From Metallyticus violacea (taxonomy: Eukaryota > Arthropoda > Insecta > Mantodea > Metallyticidae), in contig CM060833.1 of assembly GCA_030762175.1 (NCBI GenBank), forward strand, positions 171,354,501 through 171,418,500: a stretch of 64,000 bases of DNA. The letters are read 5' to 3'. Below the pieces are notes generated by a model, which saw nothing but the letters and a program-made list of their open reading frames with translations, made no database searches and was not told the DNA's origin. The position numbers were made by a program, and so were the translations under genes. Shown one piece after another: positions 11,944 to 24,178 of this stretch (position 1 is the first letter of the stretch; every line of letters starts with the position of its first letter).

Positions 11944-13685
11944 ATTCATAACTGAGAGGCTCTGTTACTCCCAATAAATACTTGAAAGGTTTTAATTTTA
12001 AATCTAAAATTGAAATATTTCCTACATTATAACTCTAGTTTTCTTTGGGCACTGTTTTCTACCTGCAATCCTATAAAACTATAAGCTATATAAAGCTATT
12101 ACTCTTTTAAATGTGTAAATAATATTCACTTCTCACACCGTTGTACCAGCTGATTTATTGCATCAGTTTTTTTTTGTTTTTTTTTTTTAATATATCGTTA
12201 ACTTCGTGACTTCCAAGGTTTTCTTTTTTCAAAGAGATCCTCAGGAGTACAATAATACGATAATTTGAGGGGAAAGATCAGGGTTGTATGGGGATATTGT
12301 AAAAACTGAAATCAAAAGTTATAGCTGTAGTGTGGGCATGAGTTTAATGAAGGAAAACGATGATTTTTGGGCTGTATTATGGTAGTTGGTACAAAAATAA
12401 TATTTAAATTTGTTTTTCATTGCTGAATCATTAATAGCGTACATAGACATCATGCACCCATATACCAGCTGGCCAGCCTGCGCCTTATTTGAATAAAGAT
12501 AGACTCACTCGCAGCACAAGGTTTTCCAAACGAGGAAAGAAAGGAAACGTGATATTTCAGCTAGAACATATTTGCACTGGTTTACGTAATGCACTGCAGA
12601 GAAATACGTCTTCTTTAAAATACGATTTGTACCGGCATGATAGTTTTTAGCGGCAAGGCAACCTGAAAGCAAATAGGTACATGACAATATGAGTTTAAAA
12701 ATTATTTCACCTATTAAAGTTATTTATTCATTTTATTCAATTCATGTAACATTTAATTTTTAAAATTTGGTATATTAATAAAATATAATTTAGCATTTAT
12801 TAAGATATACTTTAACAGTTCAAAAGTATTTTGTGAACAGAAGGAAACTTTGACTTTGTGTGTTATTACAGTAACGCTCGATCAATCGTATGGAGTTAAT
12901 ACCTGTGTGAAAGTTTCCCTAACTCTTCACTTAACAAATTGAAGCATTTCTTACGGGAGTAGGTTTTTGTTCCATTTCCAAAGCACCTCCATAAGGGGCT
13001 TGGGAATGCCTTTTGCCTTTTGCTTGTTCAGTATTTCCTGAAACGCCCAATTATCATGCTGAAGTATCCGTTTGTGGGGCATTACATGGTTTTTCAGATA
13101 CCACGGCAATTTGATCGATTCATTGTCCCATCAGTCTGGACCAACATCATTTCGAGAAAATATGCCACATTATTACGTGTTTTACTGGACAATCATTCTG
13201 TTTAGTCGCTCCTCTTGTTAGTTGGTCCCATCAGATTAGAATACTGTGAACTTGCTCGAAGTGCTTGGTGGGATTTTATACAAAATATTACTGCTTTGCA
13301 TACTTCTTGATCTTCTTATTCTTCTCGGTAGTTTTTGAGAAGATCGCCTACCATTCATGCATATAGCTGCTAAGCGACCTTTAGTCCATGATTTTCTTTC
13401 AGGTAATTCAATGTTGCTAGCCCTAATTTTTAAGATTAGCTAAAGAACTCCTTCGGTTGATTCTGTTATTCTTTGGTATAATTTTGCAAGATCGACCTCA
13501 ATTATGACACTTCTTTCTTAAATCAATAGCTTATTTTTTAAATTGATAGTTTATTTTTAAACATCTGATTGATACAAAAATAAAAGCTCAGTTGTCTCCA
13601 TGTCACCTCAATTATTTTATTTCTACTTGCAGGTAAGTAGTCCTATCTATGGGGCGGAACTTAATAACTTTGTGCGCTACTGTAC

Positions 13686-13687
<2 letters not shown>
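11944..13687. other. AT-rich intergenic DNA
   Basis: No gene supported. A T-rich run lies near 12,168-12,188. Minus-strand frames around 12,990-13,230 contain a faint Tc1-like 'LQHDN' string, which I did not accept as a feature. Confidence 0.4.

Positions 13688-13719
<32 letters not shown>
13688..13719. repeat. (TG)n microsatellite
   Basis: About 15 uninterrupted tg dinucleotides. Confidence 0.9.
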
Positions 13720-13721
<2 letters not shown>

Positions 13722-15192
13722 CTAGTCCTACCAAAATAGTGTTACAAAGTTTTAATTAAATAACTAGACATATTTTCATTTGATTTCGATATGTTGTTTT
13801 CTCACATATTCCAAACCATTCTTAAAACTGCGCCCTTTTCCCCTAATATATGACTGAAGTATTCATGCCCTACCTTCATTGGAAAATGCAGCACTGCTGA
13901 CTCCAAGGGCTGCTTGAAACTCTCAATATTAGGGTGCTTTTATTGCAGTTTATACCCTCAAGCTCTGATCGCAGTTTGTAGTCTGGGACTGACAAAAGAC
14001 TAATGTTGAACACTAATCTAGGACATTTCTCTCAAACCAAGTTTAAGGAACTTTGCCCTATGTGCTGGAGATGAATCTTGCTGAAAGCTCCAGTGACTGT
14101 TCCTTCAGGTTCATCAGTTTAATTTTCTTGTTTTTTGATCGAAATAGGGCTTGATGACACCACCTTAGCACACTCTCCGCCAAGCCATTACTGAGGCAGG
14201 GCATACACTCTTGTCATCTTGATGACGGTTGTAGCTTTCTTCAAAATTGAATTCATTTTCATCCAGTGGTCGTTGTTAGCATAACGCTGGGGTAGTTGTT
14301 TGTATCTCAGCACTCTTTGTTGATCCAATGCTGTAGTTAAAAAATGCATAACACTACGACGAAAAGCCCTCAGTCCTAGGTTCTGTCTCAGCCCTCTGGT
14401 TATGAGGAACCATCACCGTCTGCTTCCGAGAAGCACTGCGTCGAGTATGGGCCTTCACTGCCTTGACAACAGTTACGGTCTTCGCGGCTGCGGGTGTCCG
14501 GGTCTCAAAGAATCATCAGCACCGGTCTAAATAAAATGTCGCAGCAACATATTATTGATTTTCAGCTTTTTAAAGAAACGGAAAGTCTTGATTGGTGATT
14601 TTCCAACTCTATGAACTACTCTAATAAAAATAAATAAATTTTTATGATTGAAAAGAACTAGGAAAACAGAAATGAACAAAACATTGAAACAGTCACCAGA
14701 ATAGCACAATTTTTGAACAATTATATCACCTTCAAAGTCTTCTGCTTTTGAAGAACAAAGTGTTAGAAATAATGCGCTACTTGTGAGACTGTTTCAGTAT
14801 TTTATTCCATTCTATTTCTCTAGTCTTAATTATTTTAGCTATATGTATAATGGATATATGTGTTTCTTTTCGAAAACTGATTACTACAAGGTCAACATAT
14901 TTAAATAATTTCTTTGGAAATTTCGCCAAAACAGCAAGCTTGTGCATTAACGCTAGGAAGAGATATATAACACATTGACGTGTATAAAATAGTACTGTAG
15001 TTATATTACTGACTTTATAGGAGTTTTGACTAATGCATTCAACATTAACATTCGCTAAAGTTTATCCATAAGCAAGTAAACCCTTTACCCGTGAAATATT
15101 TCATATTTGTCAATATTAAAATCCTTTAGTGTTGAAGTCAGGAACTAATGAATGGGGAAATAAGTAGCACAGAAATGAGTGTATTCATCACA
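13720..15192. other. Intergenic DNA with a GC-richer basic open stretch
   Basis: Mostly AT-rich. At about 14,376-14,512 the minus strand is open for about 45 codons rich in Lys, Arg, Ala and Thr (TPAAAKTVTVVKAVKAH, then RSASRKQTVMVPHNQR) and GC-richer than its surroundings. I do not recognise it. It could be a transposon or processed-gene remnant. Confidence 0.3.
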
Positions 15193-15198
15193 TTTATT
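15193..15198 (-). promoter_or_regulatory. AATAAA polyadenylation signal of cuticular gene 2
   Basis: Canonical AATAAA on the minus strand about 100 nt beyond the stop codon at 15,300-15,302. Confidence 0.6.
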
Positions 15199-15299
15199 AT
15201 GTAAAATAAATACAGACAGACTATTTATGAAATAATCTGCTTTGATGTAGAAAACGTGAGACGTGAAAAAATGGAGTAGAAGGAATGTAATGAGTCTAC

Positions 15300-16082
15300 T
15301 TAATAGGCGTAGTTGATTCCGTAGGCGTTGCTGTAGGTCATGTGGGCAACAGCTGGAGCAGCAGAGTAACGGACGCCGAGGAGACCATGGGCAGCGATAG
15401 CGGGAGCAGCGTAGGCGGCGACTGCGGGAGCGGCGTGGTAGGCGGCGACGGCAGGGGCGGCGTGGTAGGCGAGAGCGTCGTTGCTCACACGGACATCAGA
15501 CTTGCGGACGCTGGAGAAGGGAGTGTCGATGGTCTTGGAGTAGGTGGATACCTGTCCCAGATTGCCGGGGGTCCTCAGGATGTTGGAGTGCTGGGAGGTG
15601 ATGGCGGCAGGGGCATGGGCGGCATAGCCGATGGCGGGGGCGGCATAGGCAGCTGGGGCGGCGTAGGCGCGGGCATAAGGGGCGGCATAGCTGGCCAAGG
15701 CAGGGGCAGCATGGTAGGCAGCGACAGCAGGGGCGGCGTGGTAGGCGGCGACGGCGGGAGCGGCGTGGTAGGCGGCGACGGCGGGAGCGGCGTGGTAGGC
15801 GGCGACGGCAGGGGCAGCGTGGTAGGCAAGAGCGTCGTTGCTCACACGGACGTCAGACTTGCGGACGCTGGAGAAGGGGGTGTCGACGGTCTTAGAGTAG
15901 GTAGAGATCTGTCCCAGATTGCCGGGTGTTCTTAGGATGTTAGAATGCTGGGAGGTGATGGCGGCGGGGGCATGAGCAGCATAGCCGATGGCGGGGGCGG
16001 CATAGGCAGCCACGGGGGCGGCAGCGTAGCCCCCCAAGTAGCCGGCATTGGCAACAGCCAAGACGGCGGCGAGGACGAAGAG
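15300..16082 (-). CDS. Cuticular protein gene 2, exon 2: double-domain alanine-rich cuticle protein
   Basis: Joined to MAFK (17,612-17,623) this gives 264 residues, much longer than the 159 and 171 of the two paralogues. The exon starts after acceptor tttgcag with LFVLAAVLAVANAG, completing the signal peptide (residues 1-18). The conserved block (TSQHSNILRTPGNLGQ, then TPFSSVRKSDVRVSND) appears at about residues 47-87 and again at about 166-206, an exact 119-residue (357-bp) offset. The first block is followed by five HAAPA..AY nonapeptides and the second by two. The C-terminus is the family tail GLLGV.YSAAPAVAHMTYSN. The protein is expected to be secreted and incorporated in cuticle. The block resembles the retinin-like motif of CPLCA proteins. 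The duplication looks like unequal recombination with a paralogue. Confidence 0.88.
   Translation of the reverse strand, partial: LFVLAAVLAVANAGYLGGYAAAPVAAYAAPAIGYAAHAPAAITSQHSNILRTPGNLGQISTYSKTVDTPFSSVRKSDVRVSNDALAYHAAPAVAAYHAAPAVAAYHAAPAVAAYHAAPAVAAYHAAPALASYAAPYARAYAAPAAYAAPAIGYAAHAPAAITSQHSNILRTPGNLGQVSTYSKTIDTPFSSVRKSDVRVSNDALAYHAAPAVAAYHAAPAVAAYAAPAIAAHGLLGVRYSAAPAVAHMTYSNAYGINYAY
15690..15830 (-). repeat. 27-bp tandem repeats coding HAAPAVAAY
   Basis: Five near-identical 27-bp units inside exon 2 of cuticular gene 2, each coding a nonapeptide of the HAAPAVAAY type. Such coding minisatellites change copy number easily and explain length differences among the three paralogues. Confidence 0.85.
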
Positions 16083-17611
16083 CTGCAAAGGTCAGTGACG
16101 TTCAGATTTAGTAATTATTTTGACAAGCAATTAATTGCAGGAAATCCTAAACTGTACTGTACGTTATGAGTACATCAATGGCGCAATGGAAAAAGTCTCT
16201 TTGTGTCTCCCAATGTTAACCTTAGTATGTATTTTTGCAACATTGATTTCCTTCTACTTTGGGGCAATTTTGTTTCCATGTGAGTTTAATGTTTATATAG
16301 CAGCAGTTATTACTTGTAATCTGTACCGTGCGAAATTGAATCGCTGTTCAGGTGGACGTAGCCTATAAAATAACTTTTATGCCACATAAAGGAATCTACA
16401 TGATAGAGTGTTTTATCAAAAACACTCAAGTATTCGCTAAATAATTTATATGTTTATATTAATAGCTTCACTTTGATTTTTCTTATTAAATATGTTTTTG
16501 AAACACTGAAACAATGCTAGGAAACATTCACGATAAGGCAAAGGAACAAAAACTGTGAAAATGGCTCTAAATAAGATGGGAAATAAGGGGTGTTAGCGCA
16601 AAAGTTACGTTATCAAGAGTTAATACTATTATTTAATGACGCTGCTTTAGGAGGAAATATTTTTTTTCTTTAGGTTAAAGGTCTGCATCATTACAAATAT
16701 TATGCAATTATGTAGCAAAACTATCGAACCATTTACCGCATTCAAATTAGGCCCTTTCTCTAATACTTTAATTAAGCAATAACACTCTTCAAGCTGAGGC
16801 ATTTAAATAGAATATATAAAATACATTGAGAATGTATTTTAAAATTTATGGAAAAAATTTGTATGTTTAAGCTAGAAACTTTTGAATTCTAACCGTGGAT
16901 AATCTGTTATCTACGGTACTGTGGCAAGCTATTATGAAGACGAAGAGAAGTGTTCATAGCAACAAGTGGTTCTTGATTTAGCGGACCTGGCAGGAAAATT
17001 CCGGGAGAGTTTATTTCCAGGAGTTTCCCCTTAAAGTCGAATGTCATGTAGATATAGGCACCAGGGTTATTTCTATCATCAATCTCTAGTAGGTGGTCCG
17101 GAACATTAAAAATTTAAAAAAAATAATTAATATGGGGTTAACTTAAGCTACAGAGGTGCCCAAAGATATCTAGCACTCGTCTTTTCATTATAAAGCTAAG
17201 GCATTACTGGGTTTCTTCCAAATGCACTACAACTTATAGTAAATTCACCTCTCAACTGCTGGCAACTAAAACTAGAACCTCTTCATAAAGTGAAAGTTAT
17301 TTTATAGCAGTAGGAAAACATTTTATTAAGTAATACATTAATCTTAGTGAAACTATTTTTCATACCTACACGAAAAAAAAAAAAAAAACCAAACAATATT
17401 GTTTGGATTCTGTGCTGATTTGTCCCAAAGAGGGCTTAAATATTATGTAGTTCTCAGCGGTTATAAGAAAATACAAAGAAAAAAATCTGAATTCCATCTT
17501 TGAGCAATTCAAAAGAAAATAAAAAGTAATGGTTTAACACATAAACTCCGCCATGTATATTCGCTTTGTTCAACTTCCGCTATTCTCCTGGAAGTAAGAA
17601 AATATACTCAC
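16083..17611 (-). other. Intron of cuticular gene 2
   Basis: A 1,529-bp phase-0 intron from donor AAG|GTGAGT to acceptor CTTTGCAG. AT-rich. It contains a poly-A run near 17,371-17,388 and no recognised element. Confidence 0.75.
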
Positions 17612-17623
17612 CTTGAAAGCCAT
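17612..17623 (-). CDS. Cuticular gene 2, exon 1 coding part (MAFK)
   Basis: ATG GCT TTC AAG followed by a consensus donor GTGAGT. MAFK is a common start of insect cuticular proteins. It joins in phase 0 to CTC TTC GTC of exon 2, completing a hydrophobic signal peptide. Confidence 0.85.
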
Positions 17624-17688
17624 GCTGATTGTGTGATGTGTTAGCCTGAGTAGATTCGAAGTGTATGCTCACAGATTGCGAACACAGT

Positions 17689-17696
17689 CTTTTATA
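17689..17696 (-). promoter_or_regulatory. TATA box of cuticular gene 2
   Basis: TATAAAAG on the minus strand about 70 nt upstream of the ATG at 17,623, in the same arrangement as the sister genes. Confidence 0.7.
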
Positions 17697-18079
17697 TGGT
17701 AGCGAAAAAACCAGTTATTCTGGACGTTAGCAAAATTCATACAACACTTGCCAAATGAAGTTATCAACTCCTTTCTACTTGCGGCTTCGACCAGTTTCAG
17801 CACTTTGAAATAAAATAAATTGTATGTCTGCTAATTATGTTAATCTCCTATTGAATGCTATATTTTAATGAGATTTGTGAATTAATTATACGGAAAGCAA
17901 ACGTTTATCTGTTATATTTAAAGCAATGATGCAGAACGCAGGGGCATCACTTTTGCTAATCGGCTTATTTCTACAATGGGCTTACATAAGTAAGCACAGC
18001 GTAATTGCATACTGATAGAAGTCAGTAGTCAAAGTCGTATAATGCATGTGCACATATCAGCTTGTAGTTAGTTTGATGG

Positions 18080-18335
18080 AGGATTCGAGTGCTACTCGTG
18101 TTTTCATAGTGTACCTTATTGTTCGAAAGTTATGTCATTACCTAGAAAGGTTCATGTGTGATTCTTGCAAAGAAGTGTTAAGGCGATTCGCAAGAAAATA
18201 TCCTGATAATCATGTTGCAGGTAGGGAAACTGTTCACCAACTTGTTAAAAAGTTTCGATAGGCAGAATCTCTCAATGACAAGAAACTTGTTCCGAACCGC
18301 CGTGTTCTTACGGAACAGAAATACAAGAATATCCT
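18080..18335 (+). pseudogene. HTH (DUF4817-like) transposase N-terminal fragment
   Basis: The plus strand reads RVFIVYLIVRK, then EVLRRFARKYPDNHVAGRET, then VHQLVKKFR, a stop, and in the same frame QAESLNDKKLVPNRRVLTEQ. This follows the family pattern of the helix-turn-helix N-terminus of insect DNA transposons (an RVFIV..Y segment, a RRF..KyP segment, a HqLv.KF segment, then a PgRP-like segment). The catalytic DDE region is absent, so this is a broken 5' end. A more decayed relative sits at 3,955-4,135. Confidence 0.6.
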
Positions 18336-20878
18336 ATACAGATGCCGGCTATGTATTACCACTCAGGGATATTATTTTCATCTCTTATAACAAACGTTAG
18401 TTTTTAGTATTACCAGTTTATATATAGTATAATTTTGTGCCTTCAGTAAAAAAATAAATATTAAAATAAAAATACTAACTTTACGCACAGCGACATTCTC
18501 CTTTTACCGGCTGCACTTTCCCAGTATTAACTCAAATACTCTCACTGTATATTCTTGAACCTGGACGCAGAGGGACAGTGCGAGAAACTTTTACAAACTT
18601 TATAGTGCTGTAATATTATTCTTAAGCTAAAATGTATGCATTCCTATAGTAATGCAACTCAATTATAATTATCAACGATAAGATTGTAATAAGTGTATTA
18701 AGAAAGATGAAGTCCCTTAAGGGTGAAATAGCAGCCATTTCATGTCAACATTTAAAATAGAAAACAGAAAGAACATAGAAAACTAAAGAAATCTGAAAAT
18801 TAACAGCACATTTTGTAAAGGCATTAAAAACAAAATTATAATAGAAAAATAAAGGAAAAAATTGGAGAGGTTTAAAGTAGTTCCAGTGATCTTGAAAGCA
18901 GATGGTTAAAAAAAAACGTTACTCAATAAAATTTGCGACGCAATAATAAAAAGTCATATATAATAAGAATATTTAGTATTTATAATTTTCAGAGAATTGT
19001 GTGACAACAACAAAGCATATTTCAAATAGAAATATACTTTATACAGCCAATAGCAATCTCCATAAGATTTAGAATAAAGTGCAGCACGTTCCCCTGTATT
19101 ATTTAGCGTTTTGGAGAAATAGAAATACTTTTGTCAAAGAAAATGAATAATTTTAGTTTAATTTCATTTGCAATTAGTGAGTGAGCAAACGGTTATTTCC
19201 TAAGACCATGTTGTATTAAATGTTATGATTAAAAGAATAAGAAAGCTCTACGAATTATGCAGAGCTAGGCTACAATGAAATATAAAAAACTACATATTTG
19301 GCTATTAAGTGCAAAACAAGTTAACAGCAACATTAGGGAAAATATAGAAATTAAAAAAGCAAATCAAAATAAATACTATAAAAACAAAGAAAGTATCAGA
19401 GGAGAAGAAATAAAAAAGCAGGAAACTTTTATATGGAGCGATACAAAAATATATATCGGAAAATATGAACTATGGAAATGCAGAAAAAGAATGTTCACTG
19501 TGGAAAGGAGTTATTTGATAAAAAACGCAAGAATTGTAAAACTTCACCACGTTAGAAATTAGAAGACCAATGAATGCAAAAGTAAATGTGTTAATTTAGA
19601 TAAAAGAAACTTGGAATTGTTTGGGCATCTGATGAAGAAGAAAAATAAAGTTTACTATATATACTAAAAATGAACATATTGAAACAATGTAGCTAAAACA
19701 AGTGCGTTTTCTGCCTTTGAAGATCACAAGTTGTTCCAAGTAATGACAAAATTTGCGCAAACTTCTCTAGTTCTTGTTGTTTTAACGTGGATGTGAAAAT
19801 TTCTAGAAAATATGAATAACTGAGGATTGATGATCGAAAATGATTGGCTGGGCAACCCTAAGTATAATCCAGGGTTATATAGTGTGCTGTTATATCAAAG
19901 TGAAGCGGCTTGCTTCGTGGAGCATTCCAAACACATACCGTCGTGGGAATGAGCAATAGCTTCATTTTCCAGGAAGACAGTAACCTGTTGTGCTGTGTGA
20001 GGACCGGAATTATCGTCCACAAATTAGCAGCAGTTGTAATGGACTTTTATTGTGACACGTTTACAAGTCCACAAATGTAAGTATAACTGTCGCATGGGCC
20101 TTAAGATCGTACATGCTAATACCGTCTTTTTAACAATGAAAATATACAATACCCCCCCCCAAAACAGTAGCATTAATTGCTATGATTAACTTTGTATATA
20201 CACACATGCGCAAACCGATATATTTACATCACATATTTTCTATATACTTATACACAATCATGCGTAGAATCCTTATCCTTGAGCCCCCCTCCTTTTACTT
20301 GCCTCCCCTCCCCAATTCTCCTCTCTTCACTATAGCCATTAACCTTCTCTATCAGTCTTCGCTAGAAATATTCCCGATTTGTGTCTGTGTATCTCTCATG
20401 CACCATCTCTTACAGGCAGATGTTCAACAAACTTCTGTTGGAATTCAGAAATTGTTTTTGTCATTTCGTAAAAGTTCTGTATCCCTGCATTTTGCCAGAA
20501 TATGCCTTCAGGTATTGCTTTCTTCGCACAATGGGCAAATTCTTTCCCCAAAGCATTCATAATTTTATTTTCTTCCCAAGTGCCTAAAATGAGCCATACG
20601 ATACCTTCTTTCTTCTCTCCCACGGGGATCTAGATAATCCTTCTTCCTCTGTTTAACTTTTCTTTATTTACTTTTTTAAAAATCCCCTCTAGATATATAG
20701 CAATGTTTTTTCTATTGCAAACTAAAATGAATGCGGAAAAATTAATAAATGAACGCAATGTTCATTATAATTTGGTAAATATTATGTGATATTATCAGTA
20801 TAAATACTAACTATAGTTTCGCAAAATATGATATAAATTAAAAGTTAGTAATGCAGTTAATGACCTACTCACATTTTA

Positions 20879-20879
<1 letters not shown>
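18336..20879. other. AT-rich intergenic DNA, possible LINE trace
   Basis: No gene. Near 19,600-19,660 the plus strand reads NLELFGHLMKKKNKV, faintly like the 'WyGHvqRM' C-terminal motif of LINE polyproteins, but too short to call. A poly-C run lies at about 20,152-20,160. Confidence 0.35.

Positions 20880-20925
<46 letters not shown>
20880..20925. repeat. (TA)n microsatellite
   Basis: About 22 uninterrupted ta dinucleotides. Confidence 0.9.
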
Positions 20926-20928
<3 letters not shown>

Positions 20929-21113
20929 CATATTATCTTACTTTTCATCATACTCTCTTTGCAGATGCTGAAACATTTCTACAGCTTTCTGGGAAAAGGT
21001 TCCCTACCTCTGTAAATCCTGACTGCATAATGTGATTTAAATTTTCTTTCGGTTTTAAGAACAGTCTGAAAACGCTGGGAGGTAACTCTGCGATAAGTAG
21101 AATGTTTCAGCAA

Positions 21114-21330
21114 CTACACTTCGCCTCGTCTTTGATTGCATCTCGTATATTTATTTATACTTAAACTTGTGTTGTTGTGACCCCTCTCTGCAAATAAGCA
21201 GCATAAATAACACCTTGTGCATTTCTGCTGTCTAAATGTCTTAGAGAAAGGAGACTTATTATTTTGAATTTTGATTTCAGGATGACAATGATGTACCAAT
21301 GACTCATCCATAGTCACAAATTAATCAAAA
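21114..21330 (-). pseudogene. mariner-type transposase fragment
   Basis: The minus strand reads VTMDESLVHHCHPEIKIQ. This matches the mariner motif around the first catalytic aspartate (TgDEtWvhhy.PEtK.Q). Downstream the frame continues but loses family resemblance (W..pg segment and DN.. motif not recovered). It is a short internal relic. The ends of the element are not identifiable. Confidence 0.55.
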
Positions 21331-23913
21331 AGAGTTGTTTGTACACCCTAAAATGGCTTACCCATAAATGTTGCTTACAAATTTGTTGTAGGAGTAAATA
21401 TTCCATATTCCCACTTTGCAGTTAATATTTTCATTTTCTTATTTTTCTTCTACCGTATTCTTGATAGATGCTCTTCGATCTTACAATATTAAACATATTT
21501 TGTATCTTCGTTTGTTGTAATGTTTTTCCAATATTGATCACCTTTATAAACTCACTAATCCTTTATTATATCATAAGACACAGCACATTTCCTGATTTTT
21601 TAACATTTGTTGATAATTTCATTAAGAAATTTTCCCTTTCATTAATGGTATTTAATAGTGACACTTTGCTCGAAACGCCTTACTTTCCTATTTAATTCAC
21701 ACTTCTTATGATTTTAACAGCTGCTTCAGGTAATGCAACAACGTATAAACTTCTAACTATGCTTGCAGTTTTACACAGTGAGGTTATTTGAGTTACGGGC
21801 TAAGTTCTAGGAAACTGAATCTCATCATACATTTTAGACAAGGAACATAGAAGAACATTCATGACTATTGTGCATGATGTTATCGTCTTATCGAAACGGC
21901 GTACTGTTTTGCTAAAAACATATAATTTCGGCTGTAAATTTGTAACGTTGCTTTTATTCATAGAAAACTAAAATTTACTCAAAGTTCTTTCATTTAAAGT
22001 AAAGCACTCCATTGTTTTAAAATATATCTTAAAAAGCACATATATTGTAGCAAAACATCACATTAAATTTAAAAAATAATTGGCCGAACTATAAAATCTA
22101 AAATCTGTCGGAATTAGACTCAATGTTGCAACCACCACACATGTTTTAACGCGTTATCTTTTACCCTTTCTTTATTTTTTTAATAGATATTCATTTAATG
22201 TGCTTTGTTTTGTTCTTTTTTTCATAAGGGTCTGTTGCAATTATTTCTTTTTTTATTTAAATTTTAGCACTTCATTTTAAGCCATTTATTTTGCATGCTA
22301 AACAATAAACTTTTTTAATTTGCTTCAAGAGAAATAAGAAATTTGCTTAGCTCCAATAGCAGCATCATTTGTGTTCGATGTTTGTTACGTATGCGCACGC
22401 GTGTACAGATCAAGAGTTTTTAATCTCGCTTTCTAACCATACGGTTATCTCAAATAAGTTTTCTATTATGTACTGATGATGCCCCCTTGCTGATTAAGTG
22501 TTAGGTTCACTGCGCATCATTAAGTTTAACTGTAGCAGCTACAAACATGCGCGCATTTACCTTACACGCTTCCTCTTTTGCATGCAGCAACCCACTTGTC
22601 TCAAGCTCAGGCAGGATTCCTGAGAAACTTTAGGTACATTATATTCACGGTGTTTGTTCCTTCTGTTTTCACTTAAAGCTACTGGAATTTTGATGCAACA
22701 CATTACACACATGCAAAACATTATGTAATTATCTAACGCGTTAACGTACTCTTTGGCTCACTATTTAGCAATTTAACCAACTAACTTGTATTTATTCAAT
22801 CCGAATCCCAACCACAAACTACACACAACGTGAAGTCAATGCACCTTTCTTTTGCGATGGTGACGAAATACGCAGAACTCTAAAACGAGCATCGCAAATG
22901 AGCACCACCTGCAACATTTCAGATACTCTTGTGCAATGAAATAAAACTTTTAGATAAACTATAAAAGTATCAGAAGTGATGCTGCAATCCTTTGTAGTTT
23001 TCCCTTGATCACACAATACAACAGCTTGAACTATTAGAAAACGCAGTAATAAAATAAACCTCCAGGATTTGGCATGAAAATGTTTTTGTGCCGAACATTA
23101 CGCGGGAGGAAGAAACTCTTTCTCACACATTTACTTGACAAAGTTCAATACATTAACAATGAAATAAATGCATTTTTAAAATGAAATATAAAAACTGGGA
23201 AATGCAAACTAACATAATGATTACAATAAGCAATAAAACTGAAATATTTTCCTTCCTACATATTAAATTTAACACATTAAAACCAAAACAATAATTTTAT
23301 GTAAGAGCAAAACAAAATAGAATGACACATGAAAATTTGCCCACAATACGATAAGATACCTCCAACTTTTGATATTACGATACTCAACTTAGAAAGTATG
23401 CCAAAGAAAGAAACATTTCCAGGGGTTTTACTTTTCTAAAGCTCAATATCCAAATTGAAGAAATACTCAAACAAAAAGTTCATCGTTTTATCCAATATAA
23501 AAAGGAAGAATCATTTAATTTACTTTCTTAAAAATCATCCAAAAACGGTACATCTCAATACCCAAATTTGCAATAAGAAAATCACAGAATTTTACACATA
23601 ACGATTCTTATTTACTTTTTAAAAGCGAGCTGTATTAAAAATAATTGAAACAAAAGAATGCAATCATCTATCAGTTTGACAAAAGAATTCTTTAATCAAA
23701 TAAATACTTGGGTCACTGGTAGTAAACGCAGAAGTACACCGCTGCCTCTTCCCCACCCAAAGAGATGCCAGTCACACACAGCGCATTAAAAGTGAGCCCA
23801 AGACACAGAAAGATGGCTCATCCCAGTATTCGAACCAGAAGCCATGTTTGCAAGGTGGCCCGCGGCTAATTCACTAATGGCTCTAAAAGGCAATCAGGGA
23901 AAAAAACAGTGGA
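21331..23913. other. AT-rich intergenic DNA
   Basis: I see no gene, RNA or element that I can support in this stretch. Confidence 0.45.
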
Positions 23914-24178
23914 CCGCCACGGGTGGCCGAGGTCGTTAAGGCGCGGACTCGTGAGCGGGAGTTCTGCGGTTCGAATCCAGCCAGGATCGTCCTCTCTGAA
24001 TGAGGTATTTTCCACGTTTTCCTCAGTCTTCATAAATGGCAAATGCCGGGGAGGTACCCTAAACTTAGACCTGAAACGTTTCCTTCCTTAAAAATCCTTT
24101 CCAATATATCATCTCATTTCATGTACCATCAGTGTCACCGCCTGTGGTGTCTCAGTAGTAAAAAAGGGCTATATAAAA
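23914..24178 (+). mobile_element. tRNA-derived SINE, family A, copy 1
   Basis: The head has an A box (GGTGGCCGAGGTCGTTAAGG) and a B box (GGTTCGAATCC at 23,968-23,978), like a Ser- or Leu-type tRNA. The body has ctgaggt..tttcc and 'cataaatggcaaatgccgggg', then 'ccctaaactta', and ends in a tail with 'catcagtgtc.ccgcctgtggtg'. Three further full copies occur here (26,535 plus; 58,818 and 62,545 minus), which defines the family. Confidence 0.85.

Noticed and set aside
12990..13230. Tc1-like transposase trace on the minus strand (LQHDN string)
   Set aside because: Only a handful of residues resemble the family and no catalytic neighbours are in order.
19275..19660. Lys-rich open frame followed by a GHLMKKKN string resembling a LINE C-terminus
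   Set aside because: The 95-codon frame is AT-driven Lys/Ile/Tyr and the motif is too short to support a LINE call.
23914..23985. Possible Ser/Leu tRNA gene
   Set aside because: A and B boxes are present, but four copies share the same non-tRNA body. SINE family A.
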